A stretch of 64,000 bases of DNA from NCBI GenBank assembly GCA_026874595.1, contig CM049313.1:62376659-62440658 (forward strand). The letters are read 5' to 3'. This DNA comes from Sipunculus nudus. Lineage: Eukaryota; Annelida; Sipuncula; Golfingiida; Sipunculidae. Below the pieces are notes generated by a model. The model was not told where the DNA came from and did not search any database. It saw nothing but the letters and a program-made list of their open reading frames with translations. Positions 22,991-36,600 of the stretch are shown here, piece after piece; the stretch's first letter is position 1, and every line of letters begins with the position of its first letter. A program made the translations under genes and the position numbers.

Positions 22991-24940
22991 AGTGATGCAT
23001 TAGTACTGGAAGTAGAAATAATCGTAGTCGTTAAGTTGTTGATCAATAGTGGTGCATTAGTACTGGTAGTAGAAATAATCGTAGTCGTTAAGTTGTTGAT
23101 CAATAGTGATGCATTAGTACTGGTAGTAGAAATGATCGTAGTCGTTAAGTTGTTGATAAATAGTGGTACAGTAGTACTGGTAGTAGAAATAATCGTAGTC
23201 GTTAAGTTGTTGATAAATAGTGGTACAGTAGTACTGGTAGTAGAAATAATCGTAGTCGTTAAGTTGTTGATAAATAGTGGTACAGTAGTACTGGTAGTAG
23301 AAATAATCGTAGTCGTTAAGTTGTTGATAAATAGTGGTACAGTAGTACTGGTAGTAGAAATAATCGTAGTCGTTAAGTTAATAAATAGTGGTGCATTAGT
23401 ACTGGTAGTAGAAATAATCGTAGTCGTTAAGTTGTTGATAAATAGTGGTGCAGTAGTAGTGGTAGTAGAAATAATCGTAGTCGTTAAGTTGTTGATAAAA
23501 AGTGGTGCAGTAGTACTGGTAGTAGAAATAATCGTAGACGTTAAGTTGTTGATAAATAGTGGTACAGTAGCACTGGTAGTAGAAATAATCGTAGTCGTTA
23601 ATTAATAAATAGTGGTATATTAGTACTGGTAGTAGAAATAATCGTAGCCGTTAAGTTGTTGATCAATAGTGGTACAGTAGTACTGGTAGTAGAAATAATC
23701 GTAGTCGTTAAGTTGTTGATAAATAGTGGCGCAGTAGTACTGGTAGTAGAAATAATCGTAGTCGTTAAGTTAATAAATAGTGGTGCATTAGTACTGGTAG
23801 TAGAAATAATCGTAGTCGTTAAGTTGTTGATAAATAGTGGTGCAGTAGTACTGGTAGTAGAAATAATCGTAGTCGTTAAGTTAATAAATAGTGGTGCATT
23901 AGTACTGGTAGTAGAAATAATCGTAGTCGTTAAGTTGTTGATAAATAGTGGTGCATTAGTACTAGTAGTAGAAATAATCGTAGTCGTTAAGTTGTTGATA
24001 AATAGTGGTGCAGTAGTACTGGAAGTAGAAATAATCGTAGTCGTTAAGTTGTTGATCAATAGTGATGCATTAGTACTGGTAGTAGAAATAATCGTAGTCG
24101 TTAAGTTGTTGATAAATAGTGGTGCAGTAGTACTGGTAGTAGAAATAATCGTAGTCGTTAAGTTAATAAATAGTGGTGCATTAGTACTGCTAGTAGAAAT
24201 AATCGTAGTCGTTAAGTTGTTGATCAATAGTGGTGCAGTAGTACTGGTAGTATAAATAATCGTAGTCGTTAAGTTAATAAATAGTGGTGCATTAGTACTG
24301 GTAGTAGAAATAATCGTAGTCGTTAAGTTGTTGATAAATAGTGATGCATTAGTACTGGTAGTAGAAATAATCGTAGTCGTTAAGTTGTTGATAAATAGTG
24401 GTGCAGTAGTACTGGTAGCAGAAATAATCGTAGTCGTTAAGTTAATAAATAGTGGTGCATTGGTACTGGTAGTAGAAATAATCGTAGTCGTTAAGTTGTT
24501 GATAAATTATGGTGCAGTAGTACTGGTAGTAGAAATAATCGTAGTCGTTAAGTTAATAAATAGTGGTGCAGTAGTACTGGTAGTAGAAATAATCGTAGTC
24601 GTTAAGTTGTTGATAAATAGTGGTGCAGTAGTACTGGTAGTAGAAATAATCGTAGTCGTTAAGTTAATAAATAGTGGTGCATTAGTACTGGTAGTAGAAA
24701 TAATCGTAGTCGTTAAGTTGTTGATCAATAGTGGTGCATTAGTACTGGTAGTAGAAATAATCGTAGTCGTTAAGTTGTTGATCAATAGAGGTACAGTAGT
24801 ACTGGTAGTAGAAATAATCGTAGTCGTGAAGTTGTTGATAAATAGTGGTGCAGTAGTAGTGGTAGTAGAAATAATCGTAGTCGTTAAGTTGTTGATCAAT
24901 AGTGGTGCAGTAGTAGTGGTAGTAGAAATAATCATAGTCG

Positions 24941-26645
24941 TTAATTAATAAATAGTGGTGCATTAGTACTGGTAGTAGAAATAATCGTAGCCGTTAAGTT
25001 GTTGATCAATAGTGGTACAGTAGTACTGGTAGTAGAAATAATCGTAGTCGTTAAGTTAATAAATAGTGGTGCATTAGTACAGGTAGTTGAAATAATCGTA
25101 GCCGTTAAGTTGTTGATCAATAGTGGTACAGTAGTACTGGTAGTAGAAATAATCGTAGTCGTTAAGTTGTTGATAAATAGTGGTGCAGTAGTACTGGTAG
25201 TAGAAATAATCGTAGTCGTTAAGTTAATAAATAGTGGTGCATTAGTACTGGTAGTAGAAATAATCGTAGCCGTTAAGTTGTTGATCAATAGTGGTACAGT
25301 AGTACTGGTAGTAGAAATAATCGTAGTCGTTAAGTTGTTGATAAATAGTGGTGCAGTAGTAGTGGTAGTAGAAATAATCGTAGCCGTTAAGTTGTTGATC
25401 AATAGTGGTACAGTAGCACTGGTAGTAGAAATAATCGTAGTCGTTAAGTTGTTGATCAGTAGTGGTACAGTAGCACTGGTAGTAGAAATAATCGTAGCCG
25501 TTAAGTTGTTGATCAGTAGTGGTACAGTAGCACTGGTAGTAGAAATAATCGTAGCCGTTAAGTTGTTGATCAGTAGTGGTACAGTAGTAGTGGTAGTAGA
25601 AATAATCGTAGTCGTTAAGTTGTTGATCAATAGTGGTGCAGTAGTAGTGGTAGTAGAAATAATCGTAGTCGTTAATTAATAAATAGTGGTGCATTAGTAC
25701 TGGTAGTAGAAATAATCGTAGCCGTTAAGTTGTTGATCAATAGTGGTACAGTAGTACTGGTAGTAGAAATAATCGTAGTCGTTAAGTTGTTGATCAATAG
25801 TTGTGCATTAGTACTGGTAGTAGAAATAATCGTAGTCGTTAAGTTGTTGATCAATAGTGGTGCATTAGTACTGGTAGTAGAAATAATCGTAGTCGTTAAG
25901 TTGTTGATCAATAGTGGTACAGTAGTAGTGGTAGTAGAAATAATCGTAGTCGTTAAGTTGTTGATAAATAGTGGTGCAGTAGTAGTGGTAGTAGAAACAA
26001 TCGTAGCCGTTAAGTTGTTGATCAAAAGTGGTACAGTAGCACTGGTAGTAGAAATAATGGTAGCCGTTAAGTTGTTGATCAGTAGTGGTACAGTAGTAGT
26101 GGTAGTAGAAATAATCGTAGTCGTTAAGTTGTTGATCAATAGTGGTGCAGTAGTAGTGGTAGTAGAAATAATCGTAGTCGTTAATTAATAAATAGTGGTG
26201 CATTAGTACTGGTAGTAGAAATAATCGTAGCCGTTAAGTTGTTGATCAATAGTGGTACAGTAGTACTGGTAGTAGAATTAATCGTAGTCGTTAAGTTAAT
26301 AAATAGTGGTGCATTAGTACTGGTAGTAGAAATAATCGTAGTCGTTAAGTTGTTGATCAATAGTGGTGCATTAGTTCTGGTAGTAGAAATAATCGTAGTC
26401 GTTAAGTTGTTGATAAATAGTGGTGCAGTAGTAGTGGTAGTAGAAATAATCGTACCGTTAAGTTGTTGATCAATAGTGATGCATTAGTACTGGAAGTAGA
26501 AATAATCGTAGTCGTTAAGTTGTTGATCAATAGTGGTGCATTAGTACTGGTAGTAGAAATAATCGTAGTCGTTAAGTTGTTGATAAATAGTGGTGCAGTA
26601 GTAGTGGTAGTAGAAATAATCGTAGCTGTTAAGTTGTTGATCAAT
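24941..26645. repeat. Higher-order block B of the minisatellite (copy of block A)
   Basis: It carries the same marker order as 21284-22990. Differences are few: an extra 'ttaattaa' junction at 25672, a 1-bp loss at about 26455 ('cgtaccgtt' for 'cgtagccgtt') and scattered substitutions such as 'gtacaggtag' near 25079. Confidence 0.8.
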
Positions 26646-27632
26646 AGTGATGCATTAGTACTGGAAGTAGAAATAATCGTAGTCGTTAAGTTGTTGATCA
26701 ATAGTGGTGCATTAGTACTGGTAGTAGAAATAATCGTAGTCGTTAAGTTGTTGATCAATAGTGATGCATTAGTACTGGTAGTAGAAATAATCGTAGCCGT
26801 TAAGTTGTTGATCAATAGTGGTGCATTAGTACTGGTAGTAGAAATAATCGTAGTCGTTAAGTTGTTGATCAATGGTGGCACAGTAGCACTGGTAGTAGAA
26901 ATAATCGTAGTCGTTAAGTTAATAAATAGTGGTGCATTAGTACTGGTAGTAGAAATAATCGTAGTCGTTAAGTTGTTGATCAATAGTGGTGCATTAGTAC
27001 TGGTAGTAGAAATAATCGTAGTCGTTAAGTTGTTGATAAATAGTGGTGCAGTAGTAGTGGTAGTAGAAATAATCGTAGCCGTTAAGTTGTTGATCAATAG
27101 TGATGCATTAGTACTGGAAGTAGAAATAATCGTAGTCGTTAAGTTGTTGATCAATAGTGGTGCATTAGTACTGGTAGTAGAAATAATCGTAGTCGTTAAG
27201 TTGTTGATCAATAGTGATGCATTAGTACTGGTAGTAGAAATAATCGTAGCCGTTAAGTTGTTGATCAATAGTGGTGCATTAGTACTGGTAGTAGAAATAA
27301 TCGTAGTCGTTAAGTTGTTGATCAATAGTGGCACAATAGCACTGTTAGTAGAAATAATCGTAGTCGTTAAGTTAAATAGTGGTGCATTAGTACTGGTAGT
27401 AGAAATAATCGTAGCCGTTAAGTTGTTGATCAATAGTGGTACAGTAGCACTGGTAGTAGAAATAATCGTAGCCATTAAGTTGTTAATAAATAGTGGTGCA
27501 TTATTACTGGTAGTAGAAATAATCGTAGTCGTTGAGTTGTTGATAAATAGTGGTACAGTAGCACTGGTAGTAGAAATAATCGTAGCCATTAAGTTGTTGA
27601 TCAATAGTGGTGCAGTAGTACTGGTAGTAGAT

Positions 27633-27873
27633 ATAGTGGAAGACACACATTTGTCAGTACAGTAACGTAGTAGGATTAACGTAGGAAGACTGGTGTCAGT
27701 AACGAATTTGGCAAACTAACTACTAACAGACCCAAATAACGCCAGTTCGATAAGACATTGAAGAAAATACTGAATACACTTAGGCAGCATAGTATATGTC
27801 TATATCTGTGTGGAGATGCATTTGTCCCGTCCCAACTTTGTTCAGTCAGTACTATAAGAGGCTGGGTACAATT
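27633..27873. other. Spacer between minisatellite and transporter stop codon
   Basis: Probably the 3' UTR of the minus-strand transporter gene. No AATAAA on the minus strand is obvious here before the array begins, so the real poly(A) site may be an unrecognised variant or lie inside the repeat array. Confidence 0.35.
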
Positions 27874-28167
27874 CTATGGAGTTTTCACATCTTCATCATT
27901 TCCCTTTTCGTAGGCTGGGTTTTTAGTTCCCGACAACATCTCATTACGGTAAGCTAGGACTTCTTTCTTCCTCTCCGCCATGGCACGTTTATGTTCCTTA
28001 ATTTTTATTTGATCTTCCTTTGTGATCGTGTACCCCCATGACAGAATCTCCTCGTGAGTGGTCGGAAGTATTCGGCCTCGGGTTTCCGGACACAGTAAAG
28101 CCGCAAATGCAGCCAGGAACATCAGAGCAGCGAACACGGCATTGGGAATGTAGGTGCTGACTCGAGA
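27874..28167 (-). CDS. SLC22-like last exon: helix 12 and cytoplasmic tail
   Basis: It begins SRVSTYIPNAVFAALMFLAA, then FAALLCPETRGRILP (the PET motif after helix 12) and a charged tail rich in Lys/Glu ending NPAYEKGNDEDVKTP. Stop TAG at 27876-27874. Acceptor 'cctgtag'. Confidence 0.95.
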   Translation of the reverse strand, partial: SRVSTYIPNAVFAALMFLAAFAALLCPETRGRILPTTHEEILSWGYTITKEDQIKIKEHKRAMAERKKEVLAYRNEMLSGTKNPAYEKGNDEDVKTP

Positions 28168-28750
28168 CTACAGGAGAAAAAGAATCAGGTACCTTTTTAC
28201 AAAATTATCGTTATTTACGGTAACTCCTGCTTGCTCCTGGATTGGCTTCTCAGCGCCATCTAGTATTCAAACGCTGAATGATTTCAAAGTTTAAAATATC
28301 TATATTTTCAGCTCAACTCAGTGAAACGTTAGGTATTCTCGTTGGCGATCCAGTCAAATGTAAAAGAATATATAAAGGAATTATCCACTAAATGAACACA
28401 AGATGGCGCTGATCTGCATTAGCAGTTTACCGTAATTATAATGAAGACATTTGCTGAGGTACCCCATTATACTCAATGCAGTAAACTTGGGTTTACACGT
28501 TTCTCAACGATCAGGCTTATTTTTGTTTCAATGATTAGACTATAACCATTAGCACTTTATGTAGTTATTAAATTTATAACTTGAATTAATGGGAACTTGA
28601 AAGAAATTATTCTATTCTAGATTCATATAAATAAGGGAAATACAAGAAATAATATTTTTGTTTTTGGTAAACACATAAAACCGTGGCAAACATTGAACAA
28701 GACTTGTTTCTCCATCTAGCTTTCAACAAAGACAAACACACACACACACA

Positions 28751-28791
<41 letters not shown>

Positions 28792-29031
28792 TTTTATATA
28801 TTTTCTTTTTATTAAAAACAGTGCTTACCATGGTTACAGCGAGCGGCGCGATGAAAGACCCGACAAACCCAACTCCAGCGACTGCGCCTACCCCGGCACT
28901 CCTACAGATAAAGATTCATCGGAATCTAAAATTTTACTCTTTTAAAGCTTTGGTGGAGGCAACTGCCATACCATATAACCATGCTGTATATTTGACAAAA
29001 GTGTGTGTATATATAAATATAAACATACATA

Positions 29032-29084
<53 letters not shown>

Positions 29085-30638
29085 AACATTTAGGCACATA
29101 TTTCATAAATCAATGCAGGCGGGCGATTTTCTCTTTTACCTTTTTTGTATATTTCGAAAAAAAAATGTCATATGATCAGGGAAAAGCATGATAATAATAC
29201 ATTCATTTTTTGCTTAACAAGTAAAAGCACTACAAAACTGTAAAACAAAAATGTTATCAAAATTTTCCGAAAGAAATGTCCGAGCGGCTGCAGCTCAAAA
29301 TTGGTAATTTTTTTTGAAGATCAAAATAAAAAAATTGGTACCGGGATTTTAATTTAATGCGGGCGGTGCCTGAGATCCATACCATTTATTATTATTATTA
29401 TTATTATTTTGCCTCATATATATATTCTTCATTTCATTATATAAACTTCATCTTGTTTCTATGGATATTACAACTAGTCATAATACCTAATGCAGGGCAC
29501 TCTCCATTGCTGGGTAGTGTATAGGGGTCCACCAAATCAGAGAAAACCCCCGAACGCGGACAAGCATCCACAGCCCACTCTCGTTGCAACACCCACGATT
29601 GAACCCGGGTCGCCAGCGGAGAGTACCGAGCATTATTAAACCTTTAGTATGATAAAGATTGCGACTAAAATATGTAGTTTCTGTATATCTCACCTAATGT
29701 TTGTTGGGAATATTTCCTGAGCATAAACCAGAACAATGCACCAACACGCAGACACAAACAGCTTGGCTATACAGCTAGAAACGGTCGCCAGCACTGCAGC
29801 GTCGTTCACCAGTTCTGGAATCAAGAGAATATAACCTTGTCTTTCATAACGTTGTTAATGAACTAGGCAATGTTGACAAATCGAAAAACTGTGTAACCTA
29901 AGGTTGTTGACTACATGTATACAGAAGCTGAAAGTTCATTTGGAAAACTTTGTTTCATCCATTTTGCCACCAGATGTCCTAGTTGAATGTGTTTTGATTA
30001 TTCTGACAGGCCCCGCATATACTGCAAACAAGTGGATATATACAAAACGAGCAGCCAATGTGTGGTTGGATTGGTGTTTTTTACCTACTATTATGAAAGG
30101 TCAAAAGGAAAACATATGGTTGACAGACGTCAAATATCCAATTAGACCCTTTGAAAGAGTTATAGTTGAGGTGTTGTGTACAGTTCTTAAACACAAGGCG
30201 GCAGCAGTTTACCATTTTCACGTACCTGGTCTGGCGGTAAACAATGAAGCGAGGCCTAAAAACACAGCAGCGAGGACGCACATGGTCGAGAGCGGTATCC
30301 TCCGTCCGACACTGAAATTAAATATAAAAAAAAATACCCTGGCATTGGTGGATGGAAAATTTTTTTCAGACATATGTTAAAACATACGATTAGATATATG
30401 ATAATACCTCATATAACCGTATATGCGTGATCTCTATGAGAACGACTGATTCACTTGACAGATCTTCAGTTTATGTTTATACGTGGCTAGAATTTTATAA
30501 AGATGTTTTCATCGTTATTTTAAGAAATAAGAACATTTAGATTTCTCTAAATTCGTATTTCTTTTTCAAAAGGACATTGATCGAGTCCACTCCTATAATG
30601 GAATGTAAAGTTTTCAGAATGAATAGCACTGAGGTAGC

Positions 30639-30675
<37 letters not shown>

Positions 30676-33600
30676 ATTTTTCACCATTGTATAGCATTTT
30701 GCAGTGGTGGAGGAATCCGTTACTATTGTATAAAGTGTGTTGATTAAGGGGCCAAGAACAGCTGGTCAAGAACACAAACACAAACTTGATTAAACCATGC
30801 TTTTTAGATGTTGTCTGGTTTTCTACATAGGATTTTCTACTTACAAGTAGGCCAAAAACATTGCCAGTAGTGTGCCTGGGACCTCGATGGCTGAGATGAT
30901 GAAATAAAGCAGAAAGAAGTCACCGGGCAGAGCCTGGACCATCAGCGTCATGCCGTATAGGAGGAGCTGACACACAAACCTACAAAAATTACACAGTCAA
31001 CAATATATATATTCAGTCGGTTCCTCCAGGGTTGGTTCAAATTAGCCGCCCTCAGCGATGAAACGTCTAATGAGGTTCAATTTAACATATTACAACGTGC
31101 GGTTGTAATGTGTAGGACATCATCCAGATCCGAGTTTTGCCCTGATGTGATTGGCTGGTACAAGTGTGACATCATGGATTGAATTTGATCAACAACTGAG
31201 ATTTAATAATGCATATACTGTTTTCATTCTCTCCTGAAAATGTGGGACTGGCAATAGCAGAAATACTGTGCTTTTACCGAGATTTAAAAAATTCATGTCA
31301 AAAGGGGTTTTCCTGTGGTTGCCGCCACTGCATAGTTGACAGTGTTCATGCAAGTGCTGATAGCTCCTTAACAAATCAAACAACCTCTGTGTTTTTGTGT
31401 AAAAATAAATAGAAAAGAATGTATTTTCTTTTTGCCAGGAAATGGTATCGGTTTATGAAAAATCTATATGGTATTATTTTTCTGGGGGTCAGGGTGTTAC
31501 ATGATAATATTGAGCGATCTGGAATAGATTTGCTTTATCTAATGACTGATGCTTGGTCGACTGTTCCGTAGCCTGCCCTTATATAGAGCGGAGAGATGTT
31601 TATACACGGTACCACCGTATTTTCTAGGACGGAGGCTGTGTTACCAGTTTGGTGGATATTGTATCATTGTATCTTAAGTATCTTATGTAGAAAAAACTGC
31701 TACAAATTTGCAACAAAAATGGTTTTTTTCTAACCTTAGTTATTAGGTTTTTTTGATTAAAGAAGACACGGGACATAACGTTGACAGACATAATCGTGTC
31801 TTTGCGTACTATGACTGTATTATTCAGTCACTGCACGTATTTAAACTAAGAGGATATATGCGTATTAGCTTATCATAACTACGTTAGGTCTAAATAAAAT
31901 CATATACTAGACTTAAATGGATTTTCTCCCTTTTATAGATTCATATTGTGTGGAGCTTATAATCCCACCCAAGTGCATATGTGGGTTGGTGACTAAAATG
32001 TATTATCAGATATCTAAGATTTTAGTCACCTTTGGTAGCTAGGTTCAAAATGCGACTCAGTTCATTAAAATTAATCAAATGATTTGAAAAATACAACAAA
32101 GGCCCAGAGGCAAACCAAGCGTTTAACAGGACACGTCTGGCAAATGTGGTGCCATAATGACACCAATTTTTGACAAGAACGTTTTTGAGATTCAACATAT
32201 GTGCTGGAACTAAAACAGAAAATGAATAATCAGAATTTAAGCTATCCTTACGACTGAATGTCAGGTCTTATTTGGACTATATATTTTGAATGATAATGGG
32301 TGTGAACAATAGAAAAAAAAGAAACTGAAAATACGACATCAACTGTAATTAAAACAAGGTGCTGTCATATATGTGGCCAGGAAATATGGGAGTAAAATTG
32401 TACACTAACAGCTCCTGCTGTTCCTGGGGTCTTTGGTACTAGATTTTACATGAAGTATGGAAACACCTGAAATTGTAAAATTTTAAGAGTCGTAAAACTT
32501 GTTCTATGTTTTAACAGGGGCCGGTGGTGTTATGGCTAATGTGCCCGGCTCATGATCTAGAGTTCGAATCCCGGTAAGACCCCCACATTGCCAAGACCCC
32601 TGGGCAAGGTCCCAATCGCAAATGTGCCTCAGTCAACCCAGCAGTAGAAATGGGAAGGTAACAAGCGATGGACTAGCGTCCCATCCAGGGGAAGTCGCTT
32701 CACGCTACAGACACCGGGATAAGCTCCCGGCCTGATGAACCTGATGAGATATATATGTCGAGATAAACTTCCATTTATTCTTGCAATATATATGATAAAT
32801 AAGAAGGATATTGAGAAAACAGTTCCAATTTCTCATATAAAATAAGGTTTATGTTAAACATAAGGAAGCATTTCAGTTTGATTTAGTCTAGTTTCCAGTC
32901 ATATGGTAAATGACAAAATTGCGTTTTTCGGGAAGTTTTCAAATGTTGGTTTGTTAACTATACTTTTGCATTTTATGATTAAATTCAAGGTCAACGGGTC
33001 AAGGGTAAACAAAACCCAAAGAAAATATAACTGCGTTCTCGAGTCCTTATCCACTGCGATTTTTGTTTGTATGCATTCATTAAGCAAAAATCCGCAGACA
33101 TGGAAAAAAAGGGAAAATACATCTTTGTGGTATCACAACGAAAACCTGAGTATTATTGAGTTATAACTGAGATAACTCATGAATTTCGATATTTTAACTT
33201 CTAGGTCAAATGGGGCAGAGCTTTTAGATACATGGGTTTTCTCAGTGCTGCTACCTATTAAGGCGGCAGAACTCGGAAAATACCCTTAATTCAAAATCAG
33301 CCAAAACTTCATATATAATTATTGTTAGACAATTAATTTATATATAATTGTTTTAACCTGTTATAGTGCTATTTTTAACCTGATACCTTAAGTAGAGCTT
33401 AATATAGTCAAAAGCGTTTGTTCTGTCAATATATTTTTACAGTTATTTGTAAATTTTATTTCGATTTATCCATAAACACGCATCCATTAGATAAGTTACA
33501 ATACCACATGTGTAAAATTATATTTCTAAAATATAACATTAAATATATAAAAAATATATATTTATATATATTAATATTTGACTACTTCGCATTTTACAAA

Positions 33601-36600
33601 ATATTAAGATTAACATAAAATATCCCTTACACTTGATAGCACATCACCAGGAAGTACTTCAGGGTCTTGCCCGTGCGCAGATAGTGCAATAGTGACACGT
33701 GCTTTGATCCTTGAGCCACCTCGACCGGCTCCATCTGAAGATGATAATTAGGAATACCTCATGACTTGTAAGTAGCAGCGAACAAAGCGGAATATAAATA
33801 AAAAATAAGATAAAAGCGGGAAGAGATAAACAAATGGACATGTAAGATATGACAGGATAGCCAAGACTGTTCTCAAATGATGTCTAGAAGAGTTTTCATA
33901 TTTCGTTAATATATAATTTGAGTGATGTTAACATTTAATTATCTGGGTGTAACCCATGCAGCTCTACATGCCCTCGCGACTAAGTTGCACAAGAAGATTC
34001 AGTACTGTCTCCAATCGTCCGTCAGTTAATCCATTATTGGCTTTGGACGCATTTTAAGCCAGCTTGTTTGATAAAACCCCTTGAGAAAGAGCCCTGTGGA
34101 CTTTAGGGTCAAAGAAGCCACTTCTTTAAAGAGCCTGTAGACGCATTTAATCCCAACGTGTTCCTCCATAACCTGCCATTTTTCACATATGACTCATATA
34201 CCAACAGGACAAGAACCTGATTGATTTAAGGTCATGGTCACTGGTCACATTCTTACGCAATTATCAGTTACGCTTACAGTTTAATGCATCCAATCTAAAA
34301 CTGCCCGTGTTGCGAGAGGTACATAAAGAACAGTCAATGTGAGGATGTATTTGCGAAGAGAGTTTGGCGGTCATTAGATCCGTGTATTCCAAGTAGAAGC
34401 AGGAGGAACGCTTTTGGGACGCCACGCCCTCATCCGTTAATTATAACAGGATACTGGTAAAGCATCCGCGCTACCACCTGTTATCTGTTGCAAATACTAT
34501 TACCTTGTACCCCCCCCCCCCCCCCCGCCCTGGCCTGCTCTTGGCCAATGATTGCCCTGGCCACCACAAGGCGGTCGGTTAAGAACCCTTCCCTCTCCAG
34601 CTCACACCTAGATAAGGCTTGGCAACACCATCTTTGGGCCAGTCAAGGTTTAGCATCCAGAGAATACAGAAGATTCGGCTTGCTGAATTAAAGCGCAAAA
34701 TTCTGTATTTCCAGGAGCCCAGCTCTGATATCAGCCTAAGGTTTGGGTATTTACTGTTATGCTTGATTGACATGTACAGATTATATGCAGTTTGATGATT
34801 CTTAAATTTGAGAACTTAGTGATATTTTAAAATCAATTTACTTGTTGTTATTCCTTGAATTACTCAGGCATATAGAATATAAAATTCTTTTCTAAGAATA
34901 AGAAATCCACTACAGCCTTTTAATACCCCCCCCCCTCCCCTCTATATTTACACCCCTGTAAAGACTTCAGGTAGCCCCATATTACCCTCGGGGTTGTCTT
35001 AACTGTTACGGAACCTAATATAAACAGATCAAGTATGCGTGATGAACACAAATTTTGTAATGGAGATAAAAACAAATCACATTCTGTAACACTAGGCAGA
35101 GTGAAATGTCTAGGGGAATGAATAAAGAAGTCAGTGGTTTTATGTTAACAAATAACTATAATTTATTCTTAAAACGACCCTAATATTACAATACACTAAA
35201 TCAATACAATTATACAGTAAAACAGCGGTATAACAACAAGTCAATACAATCACATAGAAAAATAATGTGCACAGTACCTGGATACCAACACCATCACAAC
35301 GTTAATTTCCTTTAAATGTAAACTCTCGGAGAATGACAGTCCAGTGTAAAGCTCTTGCAACAATCCAGAAAGTAAACTGAAGTCCAAATGCATAAAATCC
35401 AGGAGAAAGTCTTTGAAAATCTATAATTGCCGCATTCGTCGGATAAGGTCCTGACACACGCTTCTGCGTCCGCTGGAATCTGCTCTGCTGCTCTCTCTCT
35501 GCCTTTCTGCCGTTCTAAAACACAGCCCCTCTATATACCTTCACAGCCCAAGCCGAGAATTTTCCACTTCTCGTACAGTCCATAAGATCCCGCACAACAC
35601 AGTAAGCACGCGTTTCAGGAACTCTCCAGAAAACATCGCTGTGTACCTCTACATACCAGGGCCATCACGTGACCCCGGCCAGGCGTGAAAACCCAAGGCT
35701 CACATGACAACGAGAGTTCAATCAGTACGGATTAAACATAGAATGTAATACGCGGCTAGACACGAGTGCCACAACAGGAGTTACGCCCGTGTCACATAAT
35801 AAAAAGAGCACCAATAACAAAACCTAATTTTAGGTGTTCAGATTACCCCATCGCTAATTTGACTGAATAATAATTCTTTAACCACAATATATATTTTTGT
35901 ATCAATAAAAATTAACCACGCGAGGGATATGAGATTTTAAAATATGAAATCAATCAATACAGAATAAAATTGTCGAATATTATTATTGATATTTTTAATT
36001 ACTCACTGTAGCGCATTACATGCAAATATAAGATTAAAACTAATGTGGGAAGCCAGGAAGAAAGAGATTATATTAATATTTAGTAAATAAACATTAGAAA
36101 CAACTATTTTGATGCTGTAACCTGAAATCGTAGGGGGTTATCTGAAATCGACGACAATATGTAATCGATTTCAGATTACTCCCCGGTAATCGGAAGCGAT
36201 TACAATCTAAAATCGCTACACTGGATCAACACAGAGATAGCTGCAAAAAGTATATCATATGCTAAGGGCCCTGCACGAAATGGTAACTCTTTTGGTGTTT
36301 TGTCTTACATATTCTGCCTTTCGCACCGAATCTGTTCAAACCTGTTAATGACAGGCTCATTATCGAAACTGTGCATGATTCCTAAGAGGCACCATGGGCC
36401 AAAATAAATAGAAAAATCTAAAACTTCATTGATTGTTTCAACATGACTTTGCGTATGAAACAGACATTACCGGACTTTCTAATAATTTTACGCATGCGAA
36501 ATATAGAAAAAGTACTTTATAAATAATGCAAAATATGGAAATTTAACTTTTAAATTGTGTTTGTTACTATTAAAGTTTTCGATTAAAATGTCTGATATGT

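Larger units (their letters stand above)
15599..27632. repeat. 12-kb minisatellite, 57/54-bp units, about 210 copies
   Basis: The unit runs 'gtagtcgttaagttgttgat', 'caatagtggtgcattagtac', 'tggtagtagaaataatc' (57 bp). A 54-bp form has 'ttaagttaataaatagt' in place of 'ttaagttgttgatcaatagt'. Variable positions include gtcgtt/gccgtt, tgatcaat/tgataaat, ggtgca/ggtaca/gatgca and tactgg/tagtgg/cactgg. The array runs unbroken from a (TG)-rich left flank to 'gtagatatagtggaagacac' on the right. Both unit lengths are multiples of three, so frames of more than 1000 codons stay open: plus 15565-19491 (repeat VVVKLLINSGALVLVVEII) and minus 15549-19100 (Thr-rich, NNLTTTIISTTSTNAPLLI). Neither has a leader, a recognised domain or a gene context, so I annotate it as satellite DNA, not genes. 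It lies between the two convergent genes. Confidence 0.95.

Noticed and set aside
15599-27632. CRISPR array
   Set aside because: Units abut without unique spacers, vary in sequence and lie in an animal genome.
15565-27665. Very long open reading frames through the minisatellite as real protein genes
   Set aside because: Both strands and a third frame are open at once, the peptide is only the translated unit, no start context, signal peptide or splice structure is seen, and the frames end at shared 1-bp junction changes. Kept as a finding, not as genes.
28683-29093. 136-codon plus-strand frame
   Set aside because: It is antisense to transporter exon 9 and runs through CA/CT and AT microsatellites.
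29904-30380. 158-codon plus-strand frame
   Set aside because: It overlaps transporter exon 7 on the other strand and has no recognisable domain.
33659-33841. Reading exon 5 as '...WSRSRWLKD...' in the frame reached from exon 4
   Set aside because: It gives an SRWL that recalls the PESxRWL motif, but stops about 25 residues on, while the other frame matches the family to the exon end.
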